A stretch of 46,498 bases of DNA from NCBI GenBank assembly GCA_003427395.1, contig BFEA01000173.1:2250627-2297124 (forward strand), in the 5' to 3' direction. Shown here one piece after another: positions 10,387 to 19,936 of this stretch (position 1 is the stretch's first letter; each line of letters starts with the position of its first letter). The DNA is from Chara braunii. Lineage: Eukaryota; Streptophyta; Charophyceae; Charales; Characeae. The notes under the pieces were generated by a model. That model was not told the origin of the DNA and ran no database searches. It was given only the letters and a program-made list of their open reading frames with translations. The position numbers and the translations under genes were made by a program.

Positions 10387-10601
10387 TAGGCAACCTCGAC
10401 CCCGCCACAGCGGGTTCAGAAAAAAACTCCAGCCCGCGCACCACTGGGCCCGGAGGGAGCGTCTTCCGAGGACCACTCCTTCCTTTAAGTATTATTATAT
10501 ATCGTCACAAATAGAACTGCCCGGTAAACCGTAGGCAGAGAGAGAGAAGAGGACAACAAACGAGGGGCTGTGACAAACTGTTTCGTCGGAGTTTCACCGA
10601 C

Positions 10602-10715
10602 TCATATTATATTATATTATATCATATTATATTATAGATTATAGATAGGTAGATAGGTAGACAGATAGGTAGATAGATAGGTAGATAGATAGATAGGTAG
10701 ATAGATAGGTAGAAA
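10602..10715. repeat. (ATATT)n and (GATA)n/(GGTA)n microsatellites
   Basis: ATTAT-type repeats at 10602-10635 pass into GATA/GGTA repeats up to 10712, which abut satellite array B. Confidence 0.9.
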
Positions 10716-11034
10716 ATGTGGCCACGCTTTTGCGTTACATTCAGCAGAAAAATGTGGGCAGATTCTTCCGGTCATGGCCGTAGCAGAGAGAGACAGGGCG
10801 AGCCAGCACAGGTGGCACTTTCAAATGAATGTGGCCATGTTTCACAGTGACATTCAGCACAAAATTGTGGGTGGAGTCCTCCTGTAATGACCGTAAAAGA
10901 GAGAATGAGAAAGAGAGGGAGGGGGAGAGAGAGAGCAGCGACCACTTTGGAGTGTATCAGGCCACACTTCCACTCGACATTCGGCGCAAAAATGTGGCCA
11001 GACTCTTTCCCGTGATAGCCTACCAAAAATAGGA

Positions 11035-11081
<47 letters not shown>

Positions 11082-11233
11082 GAGAGACAGAGAGACAGCG
11101 AGAGAGACAGAGAGAGAGAGAGAAAGCAGGGTTCACGTTTGACTGAACCTGGCCACACTTCTGGGATACATTAAGCGCAGAAATGTGGCCAGATTCTTCC
11201 CATACTGGCCGTAGCACAGATACAGAGAGAGAG

Positions 11234-11280
<47 letters not shown>
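10713..11280. repeat. Hairpin satellite array B with (GA)n linkers
   Basis: Four more units of the array A satellite, starting near 10713, 10812, 10938 and 11128. They carry the same AATGTGGCCAGATTCTTCCC and TGGCCGTAGCA phrases and intervening (GA)n up to about 50 nt long. Unit spacing is irregular because the linkers vary. Confidence 0.8.
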
Positions 11281-11374
11281 AACTGCACTTTGCCAACCAA
11301 AGATACCAGCTGGTTCCGAATTTCGGGGTTTTCTGGTGTTTGCAGCAGGGGATATGCGTCTGACCGGGTGAAGC

Positions 11375-11725
11375 TCACTCTAAAACCCCAAGTTCTCTGG
11401 AGGGAAACCGTAACCCTCCCATAACGGGGGGAAAACCCTAAGGCCCCCATTTACCCGGGCACAAACCCTAAACCCCTGCTAAAAAACCCTAAGGTCCCGG
11501 TTTACCGGGGCAAACCCTGAACCTCTGCTAACGCCATTGGAAAACCCTAAGGCCCCCATTTACAGGGGCAAACCCTAAAAACCCTGTTAACGGCGGCGAA
11601 AACCCTAACGGCCCCGTTAACCAGGGCAAACACTTAAGCCGCCCATTTACCGGGGCGACCTAAACCTCCCCCCTATACTGCGGGAAAACACTGAAACCCC
11701 ACTTACCGCGGTGAAACTTAAAGCC
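11375..11725. repeat. Degenerate telomere-like minisatellite
   Basis: AACCCTAA or close variants recur throughout, alternating with CCCCCATTTACCGGGGC and CCCTGCTAACG phrases in a period of roughly 55-65 bp over about six units. CCCTAAA is the plant telomere unit, but here it is diluted by non-telomeric spacer. This may be a mini-satellite that drifted from interstitial telomere sequence. Confidence 0.7.
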
Positions 11726-11777
11726 CCCAGCACCCCCATTTTCTGACATTCGATGAAACGATGTATTACCACACACT

Positions 11778-11801
11778 GCGTCTTCCTCCGAACACAACAA
11801 A

Positions 11802-11879
<78 letters not shown>
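11778..11879. repeat. Half MITE end followed by (CT)36
   Basis: GCGTCTTCCTCCGAACACAA at about 11779 matches one end of the CCGTCTTCCCCCGAAC family. It is cut short by an uninterrupted CT microsatellite at 11807-11879. Confidence 0.75.
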
Positions 11880-11881
<2 letters not shown>

Positions 11882-11948
11882 CATGGTAGCACAACTGGCT
11901 ATGGCGCCCCATCCATGCCTCGTAATAATTCGTATTGTGATGTACAAG

Positions 11949-12225
11949 CTAGGCTACCAGAGTGGCCCGGGACCACTTCCCCGGCCGGGCCAAAAAAATG
12001 GAAAAGAATATATAAATAAATTTAGTTTCTTATTTTATTTTTATTTTAAATTTGGTAAAGAATTTGGATGCGACCCTGAGGCAAAAGTTGTTCAGTTTAT
12101 TTTTCTGCACAACATAGTTTTTTTTCGGATTTTTTTTTTTTTTTGCTGGGACCTTCCCCTGGTCCTTGCACGGCCAGGCCGGCCGGGAAAACATGCTGAC
12201 CCGGGCGGCCCGGCTGGTAGCCTAG
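11949..12225. mobile_element. CTAGGCTACCA inverted-repeat element, copy 1
   Basis: Perfect 12-bp ends, CTAGGCTACCAG and CTGGTAGCCTAG. Inside them lie GC-rich subterminal inverted blocks (GGCCCGGGACC / CCCCGGCCGGGCC, and CCGGCCGGGAAA / CCCGGGCGGCCCGG). The A+T-rich core holds GAATTTGGATGCGACCC, GAGGCAAAAGTTG and CACAACATAG, all recurring in the second copy at 43802-44168. T-runs follow the core. Non-coding. Confidence 0.7.
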
Positions 12226-12532
12226 TACAGTACCAGGGATTTTTTTTTTATTTTTTTTTTTATATGCACTTTGCTGTCCCTTATTGGTTCGTTTACCACT
12301 TTTTGGCGTGCAGATGCCAATTCCGATCTCGGCATTTTCTAAAGACCTTGGCAAACATTCACACCCTCTAAACTACCCCCAGTCAAAACAAAAAAACACA
12401 AAAAAAACAGAAAAAAAACAAAAAAAAAAAATCAGGGTGGCCCCGGGCCTCGACACGTGGAATGTTTTGTCTGGCTGGCACCAGCAAGTGGGTCAAGGAC
12501 ACCTTCACCTTACTGGACCAAAGTACATACCC
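12226..12532. other. T-rich/A-rich gene-free stretch
   Basis: T-runs at 12240-12262 and A-runs at 12390-12431 surround about 120 bp of ordinary sequence. No gene is visible. Confidence 0.5.
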
Positions 12533-12700
12533 GGCCAAACTTTCCCGCCCTTTTTTAACACCCGCGGCCAAACTTTCCCGCCCTTTTTTAACACCCGCGG
12601 CCAAACTTTCCCGCCCTTTTTTTAACACCCGCGGCCAAACTTTCCCGCCCTTTTTTAACACCCGGTCAGGTGGCAAACTTTCGCGCGCTTTGTTAACACC
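12533..12700. promoter_or_regulatory. 33-bp tandem array of E2F-like sites
   Basis: Four near-identical units (GGCCAAACTTTCCCGCCC plus TTTTTTAACACCCGC) start at 12533, 12566, 12599 and 12633, followed by a diverged fifth. Each unit carries TTTCCCGC (12541, 12574, 12607, 12641) and the fifth carries TTTCGCGC (12679). All match the E2F consensus TTTSSCGC. The regular 33-bp spacing is close to three helical turns. The array lies upstream of paired TGACGTGG boxes and a CCAAT box. It could be a promoter array or simply a minisatellite that happens to hold the motif. Confidence 0.6.
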
Positions 12701-12727
12701 CGGTCAGGTGCCCGGGCAACTTGGGGC

Positions 12728-12755
12728 TGACGTGGCTGACGTGGCAGAGACCAAT
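12728..12755 (+). promoter_or_regulatory. Paired TGACGTGG boxes and CCAAT box
   Basis: TGACGTGG occurs at 12728-12735 and 12737-12744. This is an ACGT-core bZIP-type site. CCAAT occurs at 12751-12755, followed by a second CAATC. The cluster is directly downstream of the E2F-like array and upstream of a GA-rich leader (12830-12960). No downstream coding exon is certain. Confidence 0.45.
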
Positions 12756-12829
12756 CAATCACACGACAAATCAGATGACAGGAAAAAACAGGTGGCGGTT
12801 TCCCAACGCAAGATTGAAGAATGATGATT

Positions 12830-13083
12830 GAAATTGAGAGAGAGGGAGAGGCGGGAGAGCGAGAGGAGCGAAAGGGAGAGCAGAGAGAGGGACAGGAGGG
12901 AAAGGTAGACGAGAGAAAGGAAGAGGAGAGAGCGGGAGATAGCAGCAGCAAGGCAGGGTAAGGCAGCAGCGTTAGTCCATTCATGCTATCGGCAGAGACT
13001 GCCGACCGGCAAACGCAGCAAACGGGAACACGAGAAGGGTCAGTGGATACAACGGACATGCAGCAGGCTACAATCCTCAGTCT
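12830..13083. other. GA-rich, leader-like gene-free region
   Basis: Degenerate GAGAG-rich sequence to 12945, then CAGCAGCAAGGCAGGGTAAG and ordinary sequence. It could be the transcribed leader of the putative promoter at 12533-12755. No coding exon is recognised. Confidence 0.35.
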
Positions 13084-13430
13084 TCTGTACACATGGCGTC
13101 TTGCATTTGGCCGCCAATGCAGTCAATAGACAATTCTCCTCCTCCTCCTCCTCCTCCTCCTCCTCCTCCTCCTCCTCAACCTCCTCCTCCTCCTCCTCCT
13201 CCTCCTCCTCCTCCTCCTCCCACTCAACCTCCTCCTCCTGCTCCTACTCTTCATCCNTCTGTACACATGGCGTCTTGCATTTGGCCGCCAATGCAGTCAA
13301 TAGACAATTCTCCTCCTCCTCCTCCTCCTCAACCTCCTCCTCCTCCTCCTCAACCTCCTCCTCCTCATCATCATCCTCCTCCTCCTCCTCCTTCCACTCA
13401 ACCTCCTCCTCCTGCTCCTACTCTTCATCC
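13084..13430. repeat. Doubled (TCC)n block joined by a single N
   Basis: Two copies of a 173-nt block (13084-13256 and 13258-13430) each start TCTGTACACATGGCGTCTTG, carry a (CCT)n tract and end TGCTCCTACTCTTCATCC. A lone N (13257) separates them. The copies differ only in interruptions of the microsatellite. Equal length plus a single N suggest two overlapping contigs or alleles joined head to tail rather than a true tandem duplication. Confidence 0.75.
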
Positions 13431-13771
13431 CCGCTTTCCTCCTCCCTACCGGAATCAGCATCATCACACTATTCTTGCCACCATGCCCACAGCTATCAAC
13501 ATCGTCATCCCACGAACATCTTTCCCATTCTCATTGTGCGAGCAATTACAGTAAAACTTCAAGCAAGATCATCGACACAGCAAAAGGACAAATCGACTCC
13601 ATCATCAATATAACTTCTGCTTGTTATCGCCGACATCGCTGGCATTGACGACGATGTCCATTCTTATGATAGTCAATTCCACTCGACACTACTTTCGGAA
13701 GCTACGACGACGATGTCTCAATGTGTGCCCCTGTGTCATTTTCAACCCATCGTGAGAGAAGTGGCCTCCCC

Positions 13772-13776
<5 letters not shown>
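13431..13776. other. Gene-free stretch
   Basis: CATCATCA/ATCGACA-type trinucleotide-rich sequence, possibly a decayed TCA/TCG repeat. The Pro-rich or Ser-rich frames that cross this region come from the (TCC)n block and are not convincing genes. Confidence 0.4.

Positions 13777-13854
<78 letters not shown>
13777..13854. repeat. (TC)39 microsatellite
   Basis: Uninterrupted TC tract followed by TTTTTC, more TC and CGCTCGCTCG. Confidence 0.95.
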
Positions 13855-13859
<5 letters not shown>

Positions 13860-14169
13860 CTCTCTCTCTCGCGCGCTCGCTCGCTCGCTCGTAGTCGAAA
13901 ACTTCGATTCTGCATTGAGAACAAACAGAGCGAGGAAAGAGGACAAGCGGAGGCACGGGGAAGAAAAGACAGAGTGCAGAGAGCGACGTGGCAGGCAGAG
14001 AGCATGAAAGAGGCTGTCAGAGAGAGAAAAAGCGCGATACACAACGCACACGCGCATCCACCACGGAAAGAGAGACAGAGAGGGAGGCAGCAGGAGTGGG
14101 GGAGCCTTAGCGAGAGCACATAACTGAGCGGGCGGAAAGAGCAACAGAGAATCACCGCGCCTGTGAGAA

Positions 14170-14171
14170 AA

Positions 14172-14214
<43 letters not shown>

Positions 14215-14287
14215 CCCATCATGCCCCAGAGGCACAGCGACATCAAGACATGGGGATGGGCACTGCAAAAGCGAGCATAGGTAGAAA

Positions 14288-14349
<62 letters not shown>
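14170..14349. repeat. Two (AG)n microsatellites
   Basis: AG tracts at about 14170-14208 and 14291-14349. They lie within a few hundred bases of the 3' end of the uL18 gene on the minus strand. Confidence 0.95.
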
Positions 14350-14351
<2 letters not shown>

Positions 14352-14491
14352 AGCAAAGGGAGGACAACATAGCAAAACAGAGACAGAGAGAAGCGGGTCT
14401 GGTGGGAGGGGAGGGGAGAAGAGAGGGAAGAGCGGCGGAGGGAGGAGGGGGGGGGGCAATGATGCTTATGCTGCGCGAACGCGATCCTACT

Positions 14492-15070
14492 TCATATGAG
14501 AGAAATCCCATTTTTTGCAAAGGTGTCCACCACTTCCGCCAGCTTGCCATCGTACTTCTCCCCCGCTCTCAGCTCGAAGACTACGGCGTAAATGTCCGCC
14601 TCTTTGGCGCGCTCTGCTAGCAGCTGCCCAACCACTCTGCAGGCATTGTAATCGCACAGAGACTGCAGCGAGTTCCTCAGGTCCTTGGCGTTGGTCGTGG
14701 CCACGGCTACCACCCTGCTTGTCACTCTATGGACGATCTTCGCATGAATGTACCGATTTGAAATAAAGACATCCATCATGAACGGCTTGAGGTATTTCTC
14801 GGTCCTTTGTCCCCACGACTTCTTCGCCTGGTTCTTTTGACTCTGCGCCTTCTTCTCCGCGGCGGACCGCCGCGTCCATGCCGACCGTACACTCAACAGC
14901 TGCGCAGGCTGCTGCGCTGACATCGGCGCAAGGACCGCCGGTCGGTCCAACCAACGACCGATTGGACACATGGACGCCGACCAGGACAATCGGGACGGCG
15001 GAGCTCGCATTGCGCCCGCGAACAACCTCGCCGCGCCTGTGGACATGCTCGCTCCATACGCAGATGCCAT
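14492..15070 (-). CDS. Organellar-type ribosomal protein uL18 (L18p/L5e family)
   Basis: Predicted 192-residue protein, complete in one exon. The C-terminal 100 residues or so (from KYLKPFMMDVFISNRYIHAK) carry the uL18 fold signature: VHRVTSRVVAVATTNAKDLR, then CDYNACRVVGQLLAERA, and a terminal GKLAEVVDTFAKNGI. This matches the plant nuclear-encoded L18p/L5e proteins of mitochondrial-type ribosomes, where uL18 binds 5S rRNA in the large-subunit central protuberance. The first 90 residues or so are rich in Ala, Arg and Ser and poor in acids, as expected of an organelle transit peptide followed by a Lys/Gln-rich linker. The ATG at 15070 has A at -3 and G at +4. The ORF ends TGA at 14492. It is the only intact recognisable gene in the window and sits between microsatellites. 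Mitochondrial rather than plastid location is inferred from the family. Confidence 0.9.
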   Translation of the reverse strand: MASAYGASMSTGAARLFAGAMRAPPSRLSWSASMCPIGRWLDRPAVLAPMSAQQPAQLLSVRSAWTRRSAAEKKAQSQKNQAKKSWGQRTEKYLKPFMMDVFISNRYIHAKIVHRVTSRVVAVATTNAKDLRNSLQSLCDYNACRVVGQLLAERAKEADIYAVVFELRAGEKYDGKLAEVVDTFAKNGISLI

Positions 15071-15560
15071 GGTTTCGCCTGCCTGACCTACCTACCTGCT
15101 ATCCGCCCTGGCTCCTCCTCCCTCCCTCCCTCCCTCCCTCCCTCCCTCCCTCCCTCCTTCCTTTGCTCTCTCTCCCAGCCTTCCTGCCTCGCACCGTACC
15201 CTCCCTCTTTCCTTCTCCCTGTCCTCCTCCAGCCCTCCTCTCTCCGGCGGCAACACCTCGTCTCCTCTCTCGGTTCTCCTCTCCCTTTCACCTCCTCTCC
15301 GCCCGCTTTTCCTCCCTACCTATCTTTTTTCCCCCTTACCCCCCCCGCCTCCAAACCGCCCTCCCTACTTTCCTTATCCTTCACTCCTTTCTAGAATCCT
15401 CTCTCCCCATCCATCATTTCCCATCGCCACTACTCCTTCCGCCTCCTTCCGCCGCCTTCCCCCTCCTTCCCCCTCCTTCCGCCGTTTTCCGCCTCTGTCC
15501 GCCGCTTTCCGTTTCGTCGCTCCCTCTTCACTATTCCAACGGTTCGTCAAAAGTCGACGT
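15071..15560 (-). promoter_or_regulatory. Polypurine 5' region of the uL18 gene
   Basis: On the gene (minus) strand, the 490 bp before the start codon are almost pure purine, including (GGGA)n at 15117-15158 and GGAGG/GGAAGG runs up to 15540. GA-rich sequence near plant transcription starts can bind GAGA-type factors and replaces a TATA box in many housekeeping genes. I see no TATA box here. The exact transcription start cannot be read from the sequence. Confidence 0.45.
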
Positions 15561-15867
15561 GACACATAGCTCCAATTCGGTGATGGCCACCTCAGCCTCG
15601 CCTCCCCCTCCTCCACCACCACGCATGTACGCCGCTGCAGCGCGGAGGGCGGAGGGCGGGGGGCGGGCGGCGGAGGGCGGCGTGCACAGTCAGCCCCCGA
15701 GAGCGATCTCGACTGAGAGTCTGATCCCACCACTACACTACAGCCCAGGTACAGTGTATAGTTTTGAGGTCCCACGACTTTCCGATGTTGTCGCGGCCGC
15801 CGAAATATTTTGCACGCGTTTCGTTTGAGTTTGAGTGTGTCGTGGCAACACGTCCGCGAAGGGCGCG
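15561..15867. other. GC-rich gene-free stretch
   Basis: Contains GGCGGAGGGCGG-type runs (15636-15680). The plus-strand open frame that crosses this region is the shadow of the pyrimidine-rich strand of the uL18 upstream region. Confidence 0.4.
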
Positions 15868-15879
15868 AACGTCGTTACT

Positions 15880-15948
15880 AAAACTTTTCCTCGATTTATG
15901 CGTCGTTACTACAACTTTTCCTCGCGCAGGGGCTATGCTAATCTTCTC
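15880..15948 (-). pseudogene. U6 snRNA 3' half, antisense, 5' flank of the LINE
   Basis: Read on the minus strand, 15948-15924 is GAGAAGATTAGCATAGCCCC then TGCGC, identical to U6 from the ACAGAGA-box end onward except for one base. Weaker similarity to the U6 3' part (CGCATAAATCGAGGAAA) continues to about 15885, disturbed by a 32-bp local duplication. The U6 5' half lies at 26491-26533 on the same strand. The two halves were therefore one U6 sequence before the LINE inserted. Confidence 0.75.
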
Positions 15949-15949
15949 T
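15942..15949 (+). repeat. Left target-site duplication of the LINE (TCTTCTCT)
   Basis: TCTTCTCT at 15942-15949 recurs at 26491-26498 directly after the poly(A) tail. On the U6 strand it reads AGAGAAGA, covering the end of the invariant ACAGAGA box. A short TTCTC slippage (15950-15958) follows on the left, so the duplication could extend to TCTTCTCTGTG. Confidence 0.7.
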
Positions 15950-16454
15950 TCTCTTCTCTGTGTCGGGAGAGAAAATAATAGCAAGAGGTCCGCGAGTCCT
16001 CTTGCAGCGCCTGCACCGCTATTCCTGCGGCGGTACCGCGTTACCGGGCCGGGGAAATCGCGCGGTCTGGCTCAGCGCTTCAAGCGGACTCAAGGCCCGG
16101 GGGGGTACGGTGGTTGGCCCCAGACTCTCTAAACCCGTACTTCCAGGTAGTACTGGTTCAGCCATCGCCAGGTGACGTCAACGTGATGTTCATGGCGAAT
16201 TTGGTCGTCGTGTTCGGTAGTTTCCGAGCAAGCTTCTGTGAAGGTCGGCCGAGCGGCTGTCCCCCCATATCATATCAACGATAAGGGTGAGATATGTGCG
16301 AGCATATAGGACATACGGAGAATCTGCGGGCGTGAGGGTCTAATGTGGGCGGGCACGCGTGAGGGTCTAATGTGGGCGTGCGCCGCTGTGCCCACCGTTG
16401 ACGCAATCAAGTTAGTTCAGTGGATTTACAAGAGAAGTGGTTAGGAGTTGAGCT
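15950..16454 (+). promoter_or_regulatory. LINE 5' leader
   Basis: About 500 bp without coding capacity between the U6 junction and the first ORF1 frame. It contains CTTGCAGCGCC and GTGAGGGTCTAATGTGGGCG, the latter phrase twice (16331 and 16358). In LINEs this region holds the internal promoter. No specific box is recognised. Confidence 0.5.
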
Positions 16455-18874
16455 ATGTCCGTCGTAGGGACAAGGAACGGGTACAAGGGTTCGTCAGTCA
16501 GCCAGGTAAGCCTCTGGTTTCCATTCAGCGAAGTAAAACGGAAGTCCAGAAGGTGCCCCCAAGGCAAGTCCGAGGCAGAAGAAAAGGGCTCGAGGAGAAG
16601 TTGGCATCGGATCATGGTGGAGCAAGGAGGCCCTTCAGGTCAACAAGGGGGGAGAGGACGTTCTCCTCCTGGACGTGCCGACGTGCCTATGTTCGACGAA
16701 GACCGGATGAGGCTACTTATCTCCAAGTGCTACGATGACGGTTTGCTTCCGGAAAAGTTTTGGCACGGGGAGTGGGTGGTGGAAGGCGGCATTCGAACTT
16801 TCGTAGTCAACGCTCGGCTAGACAAACTGACGATGAACTAGCTAAAGGAGAGAACGGTAACGATAATATTCCAGGGTGAAGCCAGGGACCTGTCGATGAG
16901 GGTACGAGAGGATTTGATAAGAGCTATGAAATTGGCTGGTATAGGCAGAGGATCTTCGACCGAAGTACGAAACGGGGCAGAGTCCATGCGGAGGGGCCGA
17001 ATGTGGTCTCCTATGTGGCCAGATCAAAGGAGATTGCGCAATGGATGGTGGCAAAAGCGGACAACACGATGACTATCAGGGGAGTGGAATATGGGATGCT
17101 CTTCAAACCATGGCTCACTCGGATGGAGCTAGACGAACGTAGGCGGCTGGAAGACGAGACAAAATTTTGGGTGATGGCTATCAGGGTCCCCTTGAGAGCC
17201 ATGTTTCACAGGGAAAGCATGGTGGAAACTGCAATGGGACATGTAATTAACTGTCAGCCCCCAGAGCAGGACCGAACGAGACCTAAGCTCATGAACCTTA
17301 AATTCGATCTGGTGAAAGAAGCAGAGGGTAATTTCGAACCGGAACTGTCGATTAGGCTCGGGCAGGAAGTGTTGCGGATCAAGTTTGCGTGCAAACACAC
17401 TCCCTGGTGTGAGAGGTGTAAGTGGTGGTTCCATACGACACACGACGATTGCCCAAAGGCAAACGAGGACCCAGCGGGTGAGTCAAGCAGACAACGGCAG
17501 CATCCAGGAAACAACCGATCGGGTCGCACGCAATGGCCAGAAGGCAACCGGGAGATTCGTTTAGCGGCCAGACAAAAGGATGACCTTGCCCAGAGCAGGG
17601 GATCAGCCCAGCCGTCAGCAACGGCAGGAGGTTCAGGGCGAGGCGTAGCAAGTGGAGACGTGAGGAGATCACGAGAGTTGTCCCTGCCAAGAGGCACCGG
17701 GAGTGCCGCAAGCAGCGGTGGTCCAACCTCCGGTGATATGAGAAGGGTTGGTCCTTCTCAGCAACATGGTGGAAGAGCAAGAGTTCAAGTAGCAGCTTCT
17801 CGCCCTCCGCCCCCGATGGGTCATTCAAGTATGCCTACAACACTAGTGATGCTGCCAACAGGCTCTAGGAATGCCTTTTAGCCCTACATGCCAAGGTTGG
17901 GTCCGACCCAGTGGCAGGGTTACGGATATCACCCGTTCAGAGTCAACTATGCAGAGTTGGGGCTCCTTCACCAAAACATGTACGGAGCAGGCCCGTTACC
18001 ATTCTATGGTACAAATTTCGGCGACGTTAATCATGGCTAACCGGGGATGGTTGCCGCCAGGGGAGAAAGAGGCGATCCAAACAAAACTTTGGGACTACAG
18101 ACAGGGGAATCCATCCTGGTCCCACAGCAGCAGCAAGCCACTCAGGTGGAGGAAAAACCCGATTCAGCAGAAGAAGAAGAGAGCGATGGTCGGGATGGGT
18201 CGCCAAGGATCTCACATGCTGATTTGGAAATGTGGGTCTCCTTTGGGGACATACCTGTGGGCACGCCTGCGCTTGGACGAGCGATCAGAGATCAAGAAGA
18301 GAGTATGTTGCTCCCGCTGGTTTTCTCTCTGCAAAACAACCAGGTCTACGTGATTGGCCTGCTGGACAGAGAGGAAAATTTCTCGCTCCTTGCGATAGGC
18401 CTATCGAAACTTCCTATGCTGGCACTCATCACTGATAGAGTTAGGTACCTGTTCGCAGACAAATTTCAATTTAGAATCTTTCCAAAGTTTTATATGCCTA
18501 AGATTAGGGTAGTTCTCGATGATGATAGGGCGATTCGATATACCATTGTTTTTATTGATGCTCGTTTTTCTTCCGAACAGTGGGCAGGTCTTCAATTAGT
18601 AGGTTTGGATTCGTTTTCATTGGATGCACTGATTCAAGTATCAAACGATATCCTCTCTCAAGTCCTTGTGGGCCCAGGAGTGGCTGCGACCTTTTTAGCA
18701 AATCTACATCCGAGCATGTCTCGCACATGCAACTTGGCCTCCGCTCCGTTCCTTCGCTGCCTTAGTGAAGACTGGGCAGACATGGATGCATCCGGTGAGG
18801 AAGTCACGCATGCGGAAAACCCTCCCCCAACAGGAATCCAATCTGCATCTTCTGCCCAGAATATCAATGGGTAA
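16455..18874 (+). pseudogene. LINE ORF1 (gag-like, CCHC knuckle), broken
   Basis: ORF1 products bind the element's own RNA. The frame runs in three pieces: 16455-16838, then a change of frame near 16900, then one frame to 18874 interrupted by TAG (17879) and TAA (about 18038). About 130 residues after 17003 lies CERCKWWFHTTHDDC, a CCHC-like zinc knuckle with one extra residue between His and last Cys. Upstream is a conserved KFWVMAIRVPLRA stretch. The middle is rich in Gly, Ser, Arg and Gln. The last 250 residues (18100-18874) form an acidic then hydrophobic domain that I do not recognise. ORF1 overlaps the ORF2 start by a few bases at 18867. Likely start codons are the ATG at 16455 or at 16614. 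Non-functional. Confidence 0.8.
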
Positions 18875-19936
18875 GATTCGAATTGCTACGAGAAATGTAC
18901 GGGCCGCAGGTCACCGCAAAGGAAGGCGCTTCAAGGCGTAGGTTCATCAGGAAAGACTGGATGTTATAATGATGCAGGAGACCAAGTTGTCAGAAGCCAA
19001 ACTAACTCAGTTCAGGGACTGGTGGGAGGGACCCCACTGTGGTCCCCTGCTCGAGGTTCCAAAGGAGGAGTGGCAATTTTGGTACATGCTTGGGTAGAAG
19101 CCCAGTTGGTTGATTATGACAGCGACGCGTGGGGTCGTTGGTGTTGGATAAAGTTGTTGATTGGAGGAGCTGAATGGGTCTTCACCACAATGTACGCTCC
19201 GAATGACGCTGGGAGTAGAGCGGTTTTCTTTGACTTGTTGCCACACGTATTGCCTAAGTCGAATCGCCTGATTGTGGGGGGTGACGGGAATGTGATTTGC
19301 ATCCCTGGGCTTGATTCTGAGTCGATCAGAGGTTGGTCTGCAGAAAGTGTCTGGCTGCTGAGTTGGATGAAGCACTGGGAGCTCAAAGATGTTTATAGGG
19401 AACTGTATCCTAACAAGTCAGGCTACACCTGGTTTGGCCAGACTCCTCAGCAGGCCGGCATCAAGAGAAGAATAAACTTCTTCTTGGTTTCTGAGGAAGC
19501 CAGAGGGGATGTTATGGACATTGAGGTCTTAAATGCAGCATTGTCTGATCATAAACCGGTTGTTATGAAATGCTCAGTTGCAGAGGTGGGGGAAAGAGGC
19601 CCAGGATACTTTCGCCTTAACACGACATTGCTCTCAGACACCGGGATCACTGCATGGGTTGAGGATTTCTGGGAGGACTGGAGATCTGCTAAGCAGTTGT
19701 TCACAAACACGGCCGAGTGGGTCGATGCAGGGCTGAGGATTGTATCACTCAAGCTAGATTCTTTCTCGCAGATTTTAGCTTATCATGGCAACAGGGAGGA
19801 AATCGCACTGCGTCAGCGGGTAGAGGAGGCAGAATGCAAACTGGGGGACAACCCATTATCGAACCTTTTCTGGTCAGAAGAGAGGATGTTGAGACTTCAG
19901 AAGTGGGAGGTATCTCATATCAAAAAGGAAGAATGA
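18867..19936 (+). pseudogene. LINE ORF2 APE-type endonuclease region, broken
   Basis: This domain nicks the target DNA for target-primed reverse transcription. The start is MGKIRIATRNVRAAG, the usual beginning of APE endonucleases. A TAG at 18939 and a frameshift near 19040 break it. Visible motifs in order: QETKLSE (metal-binding Glu), GGVAILV, TMYAPND, GGDGNVI in place of GDFN, YTWFGQTP, KRRINFFLVS and LSDHKPV (catalytic Asp-His). The frame then continues to a TGA at 19934 and on into the RT. The Asp of GDFN and the final DH pair are preserved, so target cleavage specificity may once have been intact. Its substrate preference cannot be read from sequence, but the flanks implicate U6. Confidence 0.85.

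Noticed and set aside
12533-12700. CRISPR-like array
   Set aside because: The 33-bp units are contiguous tandem repeats without unique spacers, and the genome is eukaryotic.
13093-13613. Proline-rich (PPP) and serine-rich proteins
   Set aside because: Translation of the (TCC)n block, which crosses an N and a probable assembly duplication.
13689-14459. 256-codon minus-strand frame
   Set aside because: Almost entirely Ser-Leu and Arg-Glu repeats from microsatellites. No domain and no conserved start.
14878-15828. 316-codon plus-strand frame, Pro/Leu/Ser-rich
   Set aside because: It is the antisense of the uL18 gene and its polypurine upstream region.
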